From NCBI GenBank assembly GCA_020438915.1, contig JAGQTR010000060.1, positions 1 through 14,111 on the forward strand: a DNA stretch of 14,111 nucleotides, given 5' to 3'. Shown one piece after another: positions 6,613 to 14,111 of the stretch (position 1 is its first letter; every line of letters starts with the position of its first letter). The translations under genes were made by a program, and so were the position numbers. The notes under the pieces were generated by a model. The model did no database searches, was not told the origin of the DNA, and worked only from the letters and a program-made list of their open reading frames with translations. This DNA is from Mycobacterium sp. GTDB lineage: Bacteria; Actinomycetota; Actinomycetes; Mycobacteriales; Mycobacteriaceae.

Positions 6613-7386
6613 ATGAGCTGGTCAACGAAGAACATCCCCGATCTGCACGGCAAGGTCGCCGTGGTGACGGGTGCCAACGGTGGACTCGGACTCGCGTCGG
6701 CCAAGGCACTGGCCGGCAAGGGCGCGCACGTGGTGATGGCGGCCCGCAACCAGGCCAAGGCTGCCGACGCGCATGCCGAGATCCTCGCCGCGCACCCCGA
6801 CGCCTCGCTGGAGATCGTGGAACTGGATCTCGGCTCGCTGGCCTCGGTTGCCGCGGCTGCCAAGCAGATCGGGGCCAAGCACCGGCGCATCGACATCCTG
6901 ATGTGCAACGCCGGGGTGATGGCCATGCCGCAAGGCAGCACTGAGGACGGGTTCGACACGCAGATGGGGATCAACGTGCTCGGCCACTGGGCGCTGATCT
7001 CTCACCTGCTCCCGATCATCGTCGCAACCCCCGGTGCGAGGGTGGTGACGCTGTCGAGTACCGCCCAGCACACCGGCCGCGCCATCGACCCCGCCGACCC
7101 GCACATGCGCAACAACTTCGACGAGTGGCGCATGTACGGCCAGACCAAGCTGACCAAGTCCATGGGCATGTCGACCGATCGCGGCGCGCTGAGCCAGCTT
7201 CGGGCCGCCGTGGACCCGAAAGCACCGGGCGGCGGTTTCTACGGACCGCTGTTCGTGACCAACGGGCCCCCGGTCGGCAAACCGTTGATCCGGCCCGGCA
7301 GCGATTCCGCGATCGCCTCGCTGTGGCAGGTCGCCGAGCGCGAGACCGGTCTGCGGGTCGATGTCAAAGCCGCCCTCGGCGATTGA
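6613..7386 (+). CDS. Short-chain dehydrogenase/reductase, internally shortened
   Basis: NAD(P)-dependent oxidoreductase of the SDR superfamily, 257 residues. Visible: the Rossmann motif TGANGGLG (19-26), NAG (99-101), catalytic Ser at 148/149 in TLSST, and YGQTK (Y175, K179). Directly after KLTK (182) the protein jumps to GMSTDRGALSQLRAAVDP. In related retinol-dehydrogenase-like SDRs this sits about 50 residues further on, after a helix and the strand with the PG motif. The family usually runs to about 300-320 residues, so an in-frame internal deletion is likely, with loss of part of the cofactor and substrate loop. The C-terminal NGPPV...LWQVAERETGL matches the family. The ATG at 6613 has GAGGAGA four bases upstream. 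Activity is doubtful; the original substrate is unknown (alcohol or aldehyde by family). Confidence 0.85.
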   Translation: MSWSTKNIPDLHGKVAVVTGANGGLGLASAKALAGKGAHVVMAARNQAKAADAHAEILAAHPDASLEIVELDLGSLASVAAAAKQIGAKHRRIDILMCNAGVMAMPQGSTEDGFDTQMGINVLGHWALISHLLPIIVATPGARVVTLSSTAQHTGRAIDPADPHMRNNFDEWRMYGQTKLTKSMGMSTDRGALSQLRAAVDPKAPGGGFYGPLFVTNGPPVGKPLIRPGSDSAIASLWQVAERETGLRVDVKAALGD

Positions 7387-7449
7387 TTCGCCGCTCCCGG
7401 TCAACCTCGAAAGATCATGGTGGGGCGATCTCCCATTCTTCGGCCGTCG

Positions 7450-7863
7450 TCACGACCCCGTTCGGTTGAGCTTTGACGGCCCCGACACGCGCCTGCCCCG
7501 GGTATATGGCGGCGAGAAGGATTCGGTCTCGTAGTCCGGCAAGTCGATGTCGTCGGTGAGGTCGCCCAGCGCGAGCTTGGCGATGAATGGGCCGCGAAAA
7601 AAGTGTGTCAGAAGGTCGCGGATACGGATGCCGATTTTGGTCTTGGGCACGAAGGTGACACCGACGTGCAGCGCACTCTTCTGTTTACCCGCTACGAAGT
7701 CCTTCAGGCGAGCCTCATACCGGGCGAACGCCGCGGGATAGTCATCACCGGCACGGGTGAGCTCGCCGGCCAAAATGTAGGCCTCGAGCATGCCCAGACC
7801 CGTACCTTCGCCCGCCAGCAGCGAGACCGCAGCGATCGCGCAATCACCGCGGTTCCGAACACC
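7450..7863 (-). pseudogene. C-terminal remnant of an FAD-dependent monooxygenase
   Basis: The open stretch of 137 codons encodes GDCAIAAVSLLAGEGTGLGM followed by LEAYILAGEL, then AAFARYE and LTDDIDLPDY. This is the second FAD-binding (GD) motif and tail of the aromatic-hydroxylase-like flavin monooxygenases, where the first motif normally reads GDAA...LLAGEGSGL. No start codon lies upstream: two in-frame TGA codons occur just before it (7864-7866 and about 21 bases further upstream). The N-terminal two thirds, including the GxGxxG dinucleotide site, are absent. After LPDY, where relatives usually end, the frame runs on for about 26 residues, so the native stop may also be lost. It faces the operon at 7992 and may mark the scar of a deletion or rearrangement. 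Confidence 0.7.
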
Positions 7864-7991
7864 TCAAATCTCGAGCACCGGCCCGCCTCAAAACCACGCC
7901 ATCCGGTAGCCATCCACGGCATAGTGAGGCTCAGCCACTCGTGCGGATTCCGGCACCCGAAATGGCACCTCCAGCGGCAGGTGAGACGGAT
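7864..7991. other. Leader region of the acyltransferase operon
   Basis: This stretch lies between the monooxygenase remnant and the first acyltransferase gene. It has no gene of its own and no convincing -10/-35 pair. An imperfect palindrome, GTGAGGCT then AGCCACTC (7924-7940, 6 of 8 positions pairing), sits about 50 bases before the start. The minus strand contains short open pieces with stops, consistent with decayed monooxygenase sequence. The sites of the acid-responsive VirS regulator, known for the mymA operon of M. tuberculosis, could not be recognised. Confidence 0.35.
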
Positions 7992-9404
7992 ATGAAGAGA
8001 CTCAACGGTGTCGACGCATTCATGCTGGGCATGGAGACACCGAAGGCCTATATGCACACCTTCAAGGTGGCGATCATCGATCCGTCCACCGATCCGGACG
8101 GCTGGTCTTTCGACAAATACCTCGCAGAGTCGGCGCGTCGAATCCACCTGGTACCGATGCTGCGCTGGAAATACCTCGATTCGCCCTTTGGACTGAATCA
8201 CCCCTACTGGGTCGAGGACCCCGACTTCAATCTGGACTACCACATCCGCCGGGTCGCGTGCCCGCCACCGGCGGACCACAAGGCGTTATGCGAGTTCATG
8301 GGATCGGTCTACTCCTACCAACTCGACCGTGACCGCCCGTTGTGGATGCAGTGGGTGGTCGAGGGCCTCGCCGATGGCAAAGTCGCGATCGTCCTGCTGG
8401 TACACCACGCCTACGTCGACGGCGTTGGCGCGGCCTTCCTGATGCAGCAGTTCTATCTGCCCGAGGTCGGCATCAAAGCCGGGGACGCCCCGCCCTACAA
8501 CCCGCCCCCGTTGCCCTCCTGGCCGGCACGGCTGGGTCGCGCCCTGCGTGATTGGCCTGAAGTCACCATCGGCAATATGCCCAAGGTGGCCCGCGGGTTG
8601 GGCCGAAAGTACAAGCTGGACCGCACGAGAAAGAAAGCCGGGTTGCCCGCGCACCCCTCGGCGGGGCAGATGAAGCAGACACCACTCAACGTGGCCGTCA
8701 GCGCTGGTCGCACCTTTGTCTGCGACAGCATCCCACTTGAGCGTTTCAAGATCGTCAGCAAGTCGCTGGGTGTCACCATCAACGATATCTTCTCCAGCTG
8801 CGTCGCCGGCGCGGTACGACGCCTGCTCATCGATCTGGACTACAACCCGGACATGCACCCGCTGATCGGCGCGACGCCGTTCGCCGGAAAGCGGCCCGAG
8901 GGCGCGGAGGGCATCGGAAACTATGCGACCCAGGACTTCTCCTGGCTGCGCAGCGACATCGCTGACCCCCGCGAACGCCTCCAGGCCAGCCACGAGGCGA
9001 ACGTCGAGATGAAGGCCCACCTCAAGGAGGTCCAGGAGGCCGGCGCCGACATGAATGCCCTGATGCAGGTTGTCCCGCCGTTCGCCGTCAAGCTCCTACG
9101 CAAGGCCATCCATCGCCAGGGCGGCCGGTTCGGGATGTTCGGCAACCTGGTTCTGTCCAATGTTCCGGGACCCAAAGAGGCGCTGTACCTGGACCGTTGG
9201 AAGGTCGCCAACTGGTTCTCCACCGGCCAGATCATCGACGGCAGCGCGCTGAACATCACCATGTGGAGTTACTGCGGGCAGGCAAATGTCTGCATTTTGA
9301 TCGACCGCGAGATTCTCAGAGACGGCTGGGGCCTCTACGGCTATTTCGTCGATGAACTCAACAGTCTGGTCGCGCTGGCCGAAAACAAGGAGCCGGTCGC
9401 ATGA
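7992..9404 (+). CDS. WS/DGAT-family acyltransferase (Rv3087-like)
   Basis: Wax ester synthase/diacylglycerol acyltransferase family protein of 470 residues; the family transfers acyl groups from acyl-CoA to long-chain alcohols or diacylglycerol. The N-terminus MKRLNGVDAFML is the usual opening. The catalytic HHxxxDG motif is intact (HHAYVDG, 138-144), and the structural motif LSNVPGP is at 388-394. I start it at the ATG at 7992, which has a weak GGTGAG ahead of it. In-frame ATGs at 7941 and 7962 would add 17 and 10 residues unlike the family. It is the first gene of a three-gene operon whose order equals Rv3087-Rv3088-fadD13 of M. tuberculosis, where these belong to the mymA operon. The exact acceptor is not known. 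Confidence 0.9.
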   Translation: MKRLNGVDAFMLGMETPKAYMHTFKVAIIDPSTDPDGWSFDKYLAESARRIHLVPMLRWKYLDSPFGLNHPYWVEDPDFNLDYHIRRVACPPPADHKALCEFMGSVYSYQLDRDRPLWMQWVVEGLADGKVAIVLLVHHAYVDGVGAAFLMQQFYLPEVGIKAGDAPPYNPPPLPSWPARLGRALRDWPEVTIGNMPKVARGLGRKYKLDRTRKKAGLPAHPSAGQMKQTPLNVAVSAGRTFVCDSIPLERFKIVSKSLGVTINDIFSSCVAGAVRRLLIDLDYNPDMHPLIGATPFAGKRPEGAEGIGNYATQDFSWLRSDIADPRERLQASHEANVEMKAHLKEVQEAGADMNALMQVVPPFAVKLLRKAIHRQGGRFGMFGNLVLSNVPGPKEALYLDRWKVANWFSTGQIIDGSALNITMWSYCGQANVCILIDREILRDGWGLYGYFVDELNSLVALAENKEPVA

Positions 9405-10813
9405 CCCGGATAGCCCCGATGGACCTGACTTTCCTGCTGCTGGAGAAGTCCAACCGGCCGTTTCACATGGCTGCCTTCACGATCTTCGAGAAACCCGAGG
9501 GACAGGAAACGTCTTTCGGACAAAAGCTGTTGGAGGCCTATCGGCAGAGCGAGGCCGTCGAACCCTTCAACTACAAACTCAAGTGGCTGGGCAAGGACGT
9601 CGCCGCCTGGGAAACCGTCACGCCGGACATGGCTTATCACGTCCGCCACATTGCCCTGCCCGCACCGGGTTCCATGCAGCAATTCCACGAGACTGTTTCC
9701 TTTCTGAACACTGGTCTGCTGGACCGGGCGCATCCGCTGTGGGAGTGCTACATCATCGACGGCATCGAGAACGACCGCCTCGCGGTGATGATCAAAGTGC
9801 ACCACGCCTTGATCGACGGCGAAGGTGGGCTGCGCGCGATGCGCAACTTCATGAGCGATTCACCCAGCAACACCAGGCGGGCCGGTCCCTGGATGGCCCC
9901 CGAGCAGGCGGACAAACCGCGTCGTTCCCGGCCCAGTGTGTCTCAGGTCGAACGCCTACAGGGCATGTTGATGGGCTTGACCAAGATACCGGGCGATGTC
10001 ATCGGTATGGGCCGTGACGTCGTCGATCTCGGTGCGCAATCATTGAACCTCAAGTCAAAAATGTCGTCGCTGCCCTTCACCGCGAAACGGACACTGTTCA
10101 ACAACACCGCGAAGTCCGCGGCCCGTGCCTACGCGAACATCGAGCTGCCGCTCGGCGATGTGAAGGCCGTTGCCAAGAAGACCAGCACCTCGGTCAACGA
10201 TGTGATCATGACCATCATCGATGACGCGCTTCATCACTACCTCGAGGAGCATCAGGCGCCAACCGACAAGCCCTTGGTGGCCTTCATGCCGATGTCGCTG
10301 CGCGACGAATCGGGCGGCGGCAGCGGCGGTAATCAGGTTGCCGCCGAACTGATCCCGATGGGCGCCCCGGAAGCCGGCCTCACCGAGCGTCTGCACCAGA
10401 TCAACACATCGACCAAGAAAGCGAAGGAAAAGGGGCGCGGCATGCAGACCACGTCCCGCCAGGTCTACGCGCTGATGTTGGCCAGCAGCCTGACCATCTC
10501 CGATACCCTGCCCGGGTTCGGCAAGGTGCCGAGCGCAAACCTGGTGATCTCGAACATGAAGGGGCCGACCGAGCAACTGTATCTGGCGGGGGCGCCGATG
10601 GTGGCCTTCCACGGTCTGCCGATTCTGCCGCCGGGCGCCGGGCTCAACGTGACCTTCGCCAGCGTCCACACCAACCTTTGCCTGGCCGTCGGCGCCGCTC
10701 CCGAAGCGGTGCACAACCCCTCACGCCTCGCCGAACTCATAGAAGATGCATTGCGCCGGCTCCAAAGTGACACTGGCGCAACCCACACCGCAACGACCTC
10801 GGAGAATTCATGA
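9401..10813 (+). CDS. WS/DGAT-family acyltransferase (Tgs4/Rv3088-like)
   Basis: Second WS/DGAT protein, 470 residues, only distantly similar to the first. The motif HHALIDG (134-140) is intact; the N-terminus MTRIAPMDLTFLLLE is of the family type, and the C-terminal domain has NLVISNMKGP in place of the usual NVPGP. Its ATG overlaps the stop of the preceding gene by four bases (ATGA, 9401-9404), and its own stop overlaps fadD13 the same way, so the three are probably translated together. By position it corresponds to Rv3088 (Tgs4), a triacylglycerol-synthase-like protein of the mymA operon. Substrate preference is inferred from the family only. Confidence 0.9.
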   Translation: MTRIAPMDLTFLLLEKSNRPFHMAAFTIFEKPEGQETSFGQKLLEAYRQSEAVEPFNYKLKWLGKDVAAWETVTPDMAYHVRHIALPAPGSMQQFHETVSFLNTGLLDRAHPLWECYIIDGIENDRLAVMIKVHHALIDGEGGLRAMRNFMSDSPSNTRRAGPWMAPEQADKPRRSRPSVSQVERLQGMLMGLTKIPGDVIGMGRDVVDLGAQSLNLKSKMSSLPFTAKRTLFNNTAKSAARAYANIELPLGDVKAVAKKTSTSVNDVIMTIIDDALHHYLEEHQAPTDKPLVAFMPMSLRDESGGGSGGNQVAAELIPMGAPEAGLTERLHQINTSTKKAKEKGRGMQTTSRQVYALMLASSLTISDTLPGFGKVPSANLVISNMKGPTEQLYLAGAPMVAFHGLPILPPGAGLNVTFASVHTNLCLAVGAAPEAVHNPSRLAELIEDALRRLQSDTGATHTATTSENS

Positions 10814-12318
10814 AAAACATCGGTGTCATGCTCAAACAACGGGCCGTCGTTTCCCCGTTGCTCGAGGCGTATGTCGAACCATCCACGAACATTCGCATCG
10901 ACTACACCGAGATGAACGCGCTGGCCAACCGATGCGCCAGCGTTCTGCGCTCGCTCGGGATCGGTGCCGGCGACCGCGTGGCGTTGCTGATGCCCAATAG
11001 TGTGGAGTTCTGCTGCCTGTTCTACGGGGCCGCCAAGATCGGAGCCGTAGCCGTACCACTCAACACCCGCCTCGCGGCGCCCGAACTGGAATTCATTCTC
11101 TCCGACAGCGGCAGCAAGGTGCTGATCTACGGCGAAGAATTCGCCGACACCGCAGCGGCCGTGAAGGCCGGAACCGAGCATCCCTGCACCATCGAGGCCT
11201 GGGTACCGACGGTGGGAGGCGAGGGCGCGCTCATCGAGCTGCTCAAGGCCGCAGACGCCGACGAGCCGGACGGTGAATACGGCGGCTCGGACAACCTGTT
11301 CATCATGTACACCTCCGGAACCACCGGGCTTCCCAAAGGCGTGGTGCACACCCATGATTCGGTGCACACCGCTGCCGCGGCATGGGCGATGACGGTCGAT
11401 GGACACTATAAGGACCGGGTCCTACTACCCCTTCCGATGTTCCACGTCGCGGCACTGACGACGGTGATCTTCTGCACGATGCGCGGGGTCAGCCTCATCT
11501 CGATGCCACAGTTCGATCCGGCCAAGATGTGGTCGCTGATCGTTGAGGAACGAGTCACCATCGGTGGCGCGGTGCCGGCAATCCTGAACTTCATGCGGCT
11601 GGTACCCCAGTTCGAGGAGCTCGACGCACCCGACTTTCGGTACTTCATCACCGGTGGTGCTCCGATGCCCGAGTCGCTGATCAAGATGTATGCCGCCAAG
11701 AACATGGAGGTGGTGCAGGGCTATGCACTCACCGAATCGTGCGGCGGCGGCACCATGTTGCTCGGCGATGACGCACTGCGCAAGGTGGGCTCAGCGGGAC
11801 GCGCTTGCATGTTCGCCGACGTTCGGGTGCGCAGTGACAACGGACTGATCAGCGAGCGCGGCGAGGGCGAGGTCGTCATCAAATCCGACTTCCTGCTCAA
11901 GGAATACTGGAATCGCCCGGACGCCACCCGCGCCGCCTTCGACAACGGCTGGTTCCGCACCGGTGACATCGGCGAAATCGATGACGAGGGCTATCTCTAC
12001 ATCAAAGACCGGATGAAGGACATGATCATCTCCGGCGGGGAGAACATCTACCCGGCCGAGATCGAGAGCGTCATCATCGGTATTCCCGGCGTCAGCGAGG
12101 TGGCGGTGATCGGCCTCGCCGACGAGAAGTGGGGCGAAATCGCTTGCGCCATCGTCGTTGCCGACCAAAGCAAGCTCGCCGAGCAGGATATCGTCGACTA
12201 CTGCGCGACCCGTCTGGCGCGATTCAAGCTGCCGAAGAAGGTGATCTTCACCGAGGAGATCCCGCACAGCCCAGCGGGCAAGATCCTCAAGCGGGTGCTC
12301 CGCGACAAGTACGTTTAA
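10810..12318 (+). CDS. fadD13: Long-chain fatty-acyl-CoA synthetase FadD13
   Basis: Activates fatty acids to acyl-CoA through an acyl-adenylate. The 502 residues carry the full ANL set: YTSGTTGLPKG (167-177), GYALTE (304-309), GWFRTGD with Asp386, hinge RMKDMIISGG (401-410) and catalytic Lys491 in SPAGKILKR. From memory the sequence closely tracks M. tuberculosis FadD13 (503 residues), including the opening MKNIG, LMPNSVEFCCLFYGAAK and GYALTESCGGGT. FadD13 is a peripheral membrane enzyme able to take very long chains and is the last gene of the acid-induced mymA operon. The ATG at 10810 overlaps the previous stop by four bases. It would supply acyl-CoA to the two acyltransferases upstream. 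The gene ends six bases from the convergent sulfatase gene. Confidence 0.95.
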   Translation: MKNIGVMLKQRAVVSPLLEAYVEPSTNIRIDYTEMNALANRCASVLRSLGIGAGDRVALLMPNSVEFCCLFYGAAKIGAVAVPLNTRLAAPELEFILSDSGSKVLIYGEEFADTAAAVKAGTEHPCTIEAWVPTVGGEGALIELLKAADADEPDGEYGGSDNLFIMYTSGTTGLPKGVVHTHDSVHTAAAAWAMTVDGHYKDRVLLPLPMFHVAALTTVIFCTMRGVSLISMPQFDPAKMWSLIVEERVTIGGAVPAILNFMRLVPQFEELDAPDFRYFITGGAPMPESLIKMYAAKNMEVVQGYALTESCGGGTMLLGDDALRKVGSAGRACMFADVRVRSDNGLISERGEGEVVIKSDFLLKEYWNRPDATRAAFDNGWFRTGDIGEIDDEGYLYIKDRMKDMIISGGENIYPAEIESVIIGIPGVSEVAVIGLADEKWGEIACAIVVADQSKLAEQDIVDYCATRLARFKLPKKVIFTEEIPHSPAGKILKRVLRDKYV

Positions 12319-12324
12319 GCCCCA

Positions 12325-14111
12325 CTACTGACGCGCCATCGCGACCCGGATGGCTTCCTCGGCCGAGATCACCGGGCCGCCGCTCTCGGCGGCGTCGGCG
12401 ATCGCGATCTGCACACCCTTGACCTGACCGTTGAACGCGTTGCCGCGAGGGCCGTAGTCGGGCGAGACCGGCGCGCCGGTGTCCTGGCCGACATCACAAC
12501 CGTCGTCGGCGGAGAAGATCATCGGCAATGTCGCGTCGACCGTTCCCTCACCGACTTTATCGCCATCGGTGTACAGCGTCACGGTGCCGCCTTTGCCCAT
12601 GCCCTCGCCGGCATATTCGAACTCCATCCGTACCTGATGCTCACCGGCCGGTAGCGGGCTGGTTGCTTCGGCGAAGAAATGTTGGACACCGCCCAGGTTG
12701 TAGCAGTACTTGAGCACACCATCCTTGGCGTACAGGCTCCAGCCACCGATGTTCGCACCCTGGGCGATGATGACGCCCTCGGCGCCGGACTCCGGAACCT
12801 CGATGGCCGCGGTCACCGAATGCGACTTGTTCTTGATGCTGACGACGCAGTTCTCCGACAACCTGCCCATCCCGCCGAACAGCAGTTGGGTATTGCCCTT
12901 GATCAACGTCGGGCGTCCGGCGATGTCCGGGTTCAGCCGCGTGGCGACGTCGTCGTCCATCGGCAACACGTTGTAGCGAACGGCCTCGATGAGCCACAGC
13001 CGCTGTAATTCGTGCAGCTTCTCCGGCATCTCCTTGGCCAAGTCCTTGGCCTGGCTCCAGTCCTTGGTGGTGTCGTAGAGTTCCCAGACGTCGTCGTCAA
13101 AAGCTGGAGTCTCCTCCCCGACAAGCAGCCACGGCGTCTTGTGTCGGGTCACCGCGGTCCAGCCCTTGTGGTAAATCCCGCGGTTGCCGAACATCTCGAA
13201 ATACTGCGTCTCGTGGCGATCCGGGGCCTCGGCGTCGTTGAACGAATACAGCATGCTCACACCCTCGATGGGGTGCTGCTGTACACCGTTCACCGAGATC
13301 GGCTCCGGCAGCCCCGCGGCCTCCAGAATTGTCGGTGCGACGTCGATGACGTGGTGGAACTGCCAGCGCATCTCATCGGTAGCGCTGATTCCCTTGGGCC
13401 AGTGCACAATCGTGCCGTTGCGGGTACCGCCCCAGTGGGAGGCGACCTGCTTGGTCCACTGATACGGCGTGTCCATCGCGTGCGCCCAGCCCACCGCATA
13501 GTGGTTGTAGGACTCCGGTCCGCCAAGCGCTTCGAGCCGCGCGGTCAGGAACTCCGGCGTTTCGACTGCTGCCATGCCGTTGAAGTTGAGCATCTCGTTG
13601 AACGTGCCGTTCAGCGTTCCTTCGGCCGAGGCACCATTGTCGCCGATGATGTAGTAGACCAGCGTGTTGTCGAGCGCGCCGATTGTCTGCAGGCTGTCGA
13701 TCAGACGCCCCACATGGTGATCGGTGTACTCCAAAAAGCCCGCGTAGACCTCCATCTGGCGACGAAGCACCGGCTTGAGGTCTTCGGGCATCTCATCCCA
13801 CGCCGGGATCTCTTTATGGCGGGGGGTGAGCTGACAGTCCGACGGGATCACCCCGAGTTGCTTCTGCCGCGCAAACGTCTCCTCGCGCAACACATCCCAG
13901 CCCTGATCGAACTTGCCGGCGTACTTGTCGGCCCATTCCTTGGGCACATGGTGCGGGGCGTGGGTGGCGCCGGGTGCGAAGTAGGTGAAGAACGGTTTGT
14001 CCGGTGCCAGCGCTTTCTGCTGCCCGATCCAGGCGATGGCCTTATCGGTCATATCCTCCATGAAGTGGTAGCCCTCTTCGGGGGTGCGCTCCACCTCGAT
14101 CGCGTTGGTTC
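12325..14111 (-). CDS. Arylsulfatase, C-terminal part
   Basis: Sulfate-ester hydrolase of the alkaline-phosphatase-like superfamily; about 594 residues are visible and the N-terminus lies beyond the right edge. The formylglycine motif CxPxR is therefore not in the window and cannot be checked. Visible active-site elements are HAPHHVP near residue 50, the metal-binding GDNGAS (YYIIGDNGAS), and SHWGGTRNG with the upstream Lys of QWTKQ. The last 170 or so residues (from about GRPTLIKGN) form the extra beta-rich domain of the large mycobacterial enzymes such as AtsA/AtsD, which are about 790 residues long; the gene probably needs about 190 more codons. The frame is open to the window edge with no stop. 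It is convergent with fadD13. Which of the several mycobacterial arylsulfatases it equals was not decided. Confidence 0.92.
   Translation of the reverse strand, partial: TNAIEVERTPEEGYHFMEDMTDKAIAWIGQQKALAPDKPFFTYFAPGATHAPHHVPKEWADKYAGKFDQGWDVLREETFARQKQLGVIPSDCQLTPRHKEIPAWDEMPEDLKPVLRRQMEVYAGFLEYTDHHVGRLIDSLQTIGALDNTLVYYIIGDNGASAEGTLNGTFNEMLNFNGMAAVETPEFLTARLEALGGPESYNHYAVGWAHAMDTPYQWTKQVASHWGGTRNGTIVHWPKGISATDEMRWQFHHVIDVAPTILEAAGLPEPISVNGVQQHPIEGVSMLYSFNDAEAPDRHETQYFEMFGNRGIYHKGWTAVTRHKTPWLLVGEETPAFDDDVWELYDTTKDWSQAKDLAKEMPEKLHELQRLWLIEAVRYNVLPMDDDVATRLNPDIAGRPTLIKGNTQLLFGGMGRLSENCVVSIKNKSHSVTAAIEVPESGAEGVIIAQGANIGGWSLYAKDGVLKYCYNLGGVQHFFAEATSPLPAGEHQVRMEFEYAGEGMGKGGTVTLYTDGDKVGEGTVDATLPMIFSADDGCDVGQDTGAPVSPDYGPRGNAFNGQVKGVQIAIADAAESGGPVISAEEAIRVAMARQ

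Noticed and set aside
7413..7440. GGGG...CTCCC pairing with following TTCTT after the dehydrogenase
   Set aside because: The stem is only four to five pairs with a short T-stretch; too weak to call an intrinsic terminator.
7704..8279. Minus-strand open frame of 191 codons upstream of the monooxygenase remnant
   Set aside because: It overlaps the start of the first acyltransferase and uses a different frame from the FAD motif; no domain is visible.

Overview
The window reads as a high-GC mycobacterial chromosome segment (Mycobacterium or Mycolicibacterium type). The basis is a dnaK gene preceded by HspR-type (HAIR) operators and a SigH-like promoter, a vapBC toxin-antitoxin pair, two WS/DGAT (Tgs-like) acyltransferases followed by an acyl-CoA synthetase that closely matches what I remember of M. 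tuberculosis FadD13, and several 4-base start/stop overlaps. No tRNA, rRNA, CRISPR array, insertion sequence or phage gene was seen.

Layout: (1) 1-361, minus strand, the first 120 codons of dnaK, with its control region at about 394-510. (2) 600-1258, plus strand, a vapBC module behind two interlocked palindromes. (3) 1318-5177, minus strand, an apparent operon of ABC ATPase, two related ABC-2 membrane proteins and a cytochrome P450. (4) 5272-6495, plus strand, a second P450 closely related to the first and transcribed divergently from the ABC operon. One inverted repeat overlaps both predicted divergent promoters. (5) 6613-7386, a short-chain dehydrogenase that seems to lack an internal block. 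(6) 7450-7863, minus strand, the decayed tail of an FAD-dependent monooxygenase. (7) 7992-12318, a tightly coupled operon of two WS/DGAT proteins and fadD13, corresponding to the last three genes (Rv3087-Rv3088-Rv3089) of the M. tuberculosis mymA operon. The upstream mymA, lipR and adhD genes are not in the window. (8) 12325-14111, minus strand, the C-terminal part of a large arylsulfatase, convergent with fadD13.

The most unusual unit is the P450-ABC-P450 cluster at 1318-6495. Two paralogous P450s flank an ABC-2 exporter and probably share one operator, which suggests coupled oxidation and export of a hydrophobic molecule under one ligand-responsive repressor encoded elsewhere (inference). 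The ATPase reading frame carries an apparent one-base deletion in an A-run just before its conserved core, so the exporter may be broken, or the sequence may be wrong there. The right half is a lipid-activation and acyl-transfer operon: FadD13 makes acyl-CoA, and the two acyltransferases would use acyl-CoA to form wax esters or triacylglycerols.
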